Part shown: one piece after another, positions 62,001-64,000 of the stretch | How positions within the stretch are numbered: position 1 is the first letter of the stretch | Layout: the number at the start of each line of letters is the position of its first letter | NCBI GenBank assembly: GCA_963969595.1 | Contig: OZ018408.1 | Span: 48,733,022 to 48,797,021 of the forward strand | Direction of reading: 5' to 3' | Source of the DNA: Neckera pumila | Taxonomy: Eukaryota > Streptophyta > Bryopsida > Hypnales > Neckeraceae | DNA length: 64,000 nt | The notes under the pieces: generated by a model | Told to the model about the DNA's origin: nothing | The model's input: only the letters and a program-made list of their open reading frames with translations | Databases searched by the model: none | Program-made: the position numbers and the translations under genes

Positions 62001-63590
62001 GAAGTTGAAAACTTTAGGATTCTCATAGAAACTCAAACTCACAATGCAATTGAAGATGTGAAGTGATAAATTGGAAGTTTGAAGGGAAGTTTAGAAAAGG
62101 ATAAGATTAGGCAAAAATCTTAGGAAAACGTTTGAGAGTATTAGAAGAAGGATAGAATAATAATTGACTTACAAATGGATAGAAGGTCAATTATTATTTT
62201 CTAGCCAAGTCAACTCTTGGAATAGTTAAATGATTGAGTGAGAATAGTGTTAGAAGAAAAGAAAGAAGTACTTGGAAAGAAAAGAAGAAGTTCAATTTGT
62301 AAAAAATGTGTACTAAAGTCTCAACTTAAAGTGGTGAGCAAAAATTCAAGATCACATACAAAGTTGGCAGACCGGAAGAATCTTGAGGAGCTACTTTACA
62401 ACACAGCGGATGAAGCTCAATTTGAGGTAATTCACTAAATTCTTCCTCTTCTTTTGAATTGTTTAGATTTAGCATAGTTAATACTTAGCCAAATTCAAGG
62501 TCAATTCAGGGAGTCAAGATTAGGTTTTTTTCCCAAATTTATCCCTAAAAATCTGTAGATTAAGATTAGGGCTTTCCGAAAACACATCACACTTAGGAAA
62601 CAAAGCTAAAACAAGTGAGAAATGGAGAGATGGAGTTTATTTCCTAATTTGGATGAAAAGTCATTAGGAAGTAACTAAGAAGAATTAAATTAGGAAGTTA
62701 GTAATTAGAAGCAACCTAAATTATAAAAGTGAAATAAATCCTAAATTAGAATTAGTAGCAATCCACCAATGAAGTTTTGAACACCGATTAGCGGTCAAAC
62801 TCCATCCATCAATAACTTTTGATAGGATGAATGGATTTTCAAGCAAGGTAACATTTTGGAAAGCTTAGATTAGCCTCTTCAAAGAACAACCCTAAGACCA
62901 TTAAAAATAATAAGTGACCAGAGTTCAATCAAAATTACAAGGAACAAGAATAAAAAGGATTTAGATCATTTCAACTTGATCAAAAGAAGAAGTTAGCATT
63001 AGGAATTTAAAGTAGGAACTTTGAGTAGTCCCAAAGTGATTTGAACTTCAAAAAAGACTAAAAACCCTAAGAGATATTCAAGGATGAAGTTTGGGTTAAA
63101 GAATGGATGAAGTCAACCTAAATTAGTTCATCCAAGTCTAAACTTAGAATTTAGGCAAGGCTTAGCCACTTGAAAATAGGATTTAATTTTCAAGGTTAAT
63201 TGAATTAGGTAGCATGTCCTAAATCGTGAATGAAGTTTAAATAGCCCCGAAAGGGCTAAATTCATCCATCAATAGCTTTTGCTAAGAGAATGGAATAGGG
63301 TCGAATTTTATATTTTTGGAAATGGCATGAAGTGTTCTATCACTAAGGTTGGTTAAATTTAGAGTATAACTAGTCCCAATGCAAAACCGTCGGGACCTCT
63401 TTTTATTGAAAAAGTTAAAGTAGAAGTTGTCAGTTGTGACATTTATTTGGTTTTTGTGTACACTGTGGATATTAGGAACTCAGAAAAGATCCACTGCTTG
63501 GAAGGCACAATGGATTGATGCTAGGCACCCGTAAATTGATCGAAAATCCACACAAGAATTAAAGCCCGATTTTGCTCAATTATTTACCAA
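62001..63590. other. Gene-free AT-rich stretch
   Basis: No gene. The block CATCCATCAATARCTTTTG recurs at about 62803 and 63262 in otherwise weakly similar sequence. Confidence 0.45.
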
Positions 63591-63599
63591 GGGTGGGTA

Positions 63600-64000
63600 A
63601 ATAAGCGCTCACATAAACCACACCGTCTTTCTAGGGATAAAACAGGGCCTCTTTCTGTTCTTTTATCTTCATTTCCATTTCTTACGGTCTTGCTTCCTCT
63701 TAAAGAAGGGACCACTTTCTTCTTCTATTTTGTATGACTTCTTCACGGGCTTCTTCAAGAACCCACCAAGTTTTAGAAATCTCCTTCTCAACTGCTTGGG
63801 TTTACACTAAAGCTTGCTCAAATACCCGTTGCTGATATACATCCTTCCCTCGCTTGACGCCACGTCTCATAGAAGATCTACACTAACTCCTCAAGAGCGG
63901 CATCGTGGAAGACGCCCAACCTAGAACACAAAGCAATGGGGTAAGTATAGAGAACCTAATCCAGAAAGGCTTCTATGTAATCTAAGATTTGTCCAGACAC
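63600..64000 (-). pseudogene. Possible decayed coding sequence, unidentified
   Basis: One minus-strand frame reads RRGVKRGKDVYQQRVFEQAL, then TQAVEKEISKTWWVLEEARE and then NRRRKWSLL, with intervening stops. It has charged coiled-coil character, as in gag-like or structural proteins. The piece is too short and broken to identify. Confidence 0.2.

Overview
This window is nuclear DNA from a land plant, most likely a bryophyte (moss-like) or another lineage with swimming sperm. The reasons are: (a) a plant-type NADP-malic enzyme gene with 20 short introns (90-361 bp); (b) an SPX-RING ubiquitin ligase of the plant NLA/BAH1 type; (c) a sequence resembling CCDC103, a factor for axonemal dynein that seed plants without flagella are expected to have lost; and (d) typical plant DNA-transposon debris (Stowaway, CACTA, Tourist and Mutator-like). 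The species call is inference. The malic-enzyme and SPX-RING genes splice in silico into uninterrupted frames (672 and 389 codons), so base accuracy looks good and the broken frames elsewhere are probably real.

Layout. 1-9.5 kb: AT-rich, almost entirely small TTAA-flanked elements, a foldback element and a CACTA hairpin. 9.5-13.7 kb: a GC-richer island with a decayed pogo-like transposase, itself split by a small element, plus a pogo-type MITE. 13.9-30.4 kb: more TTAA-flanked elements, Tourist-like and foldback MITEs, and one very GC-rich 293-bp element; no convincing host gene. 31.3-42.8 kb: the gene island, with the CCDC103-like sequence (+), a partial LYR-like gene (-) and the organelle-type malic enzyme (+). 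43.5-49.7 kb: a minisatellite, a pentanucleotide microsatellite and several MITEs. 50.0-52.1 kb: the SPX-RING gene (-). 53-58.9 kb: mostly featureless, with one more TTAA element carrying a Mutator-like MITE. 58.9-61.5 kb: a complete but inactivated DD36D transposon with perfect 28-bp terminal inverted repeats. 61.5-64 kb: unassigned.

The outstanding signal is an abundant family (about 16 copies, typically 0.9 kb, at least two subfamilies) whose ends read TTAA-CCCCTAAAGG ... CCTTTAGGGG-TTAA. One copy is inserted in another, and comparison with uninterrupted relatives shows exact duplication of TTAA. That is the signature of piggyBac or Kolobok transposition, not a common plant MITE class. A second small family (ends CATTAG...CTAATG) appears to insert without a target duplication; the interrupted transposase frame gives an independent check. 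No CRISPR, rRNA or convincing tRNA gene was seen.

The host genes are not an operon and have unrelated roles: C4-acid decarboxylation for NADPH (malic enzyme), phosphate/nitrate-dependent turnover of transporters (SPX-RING), cilium assembly (CCDC103-like) and probably mitochondrial complex assembly (LYR-like).
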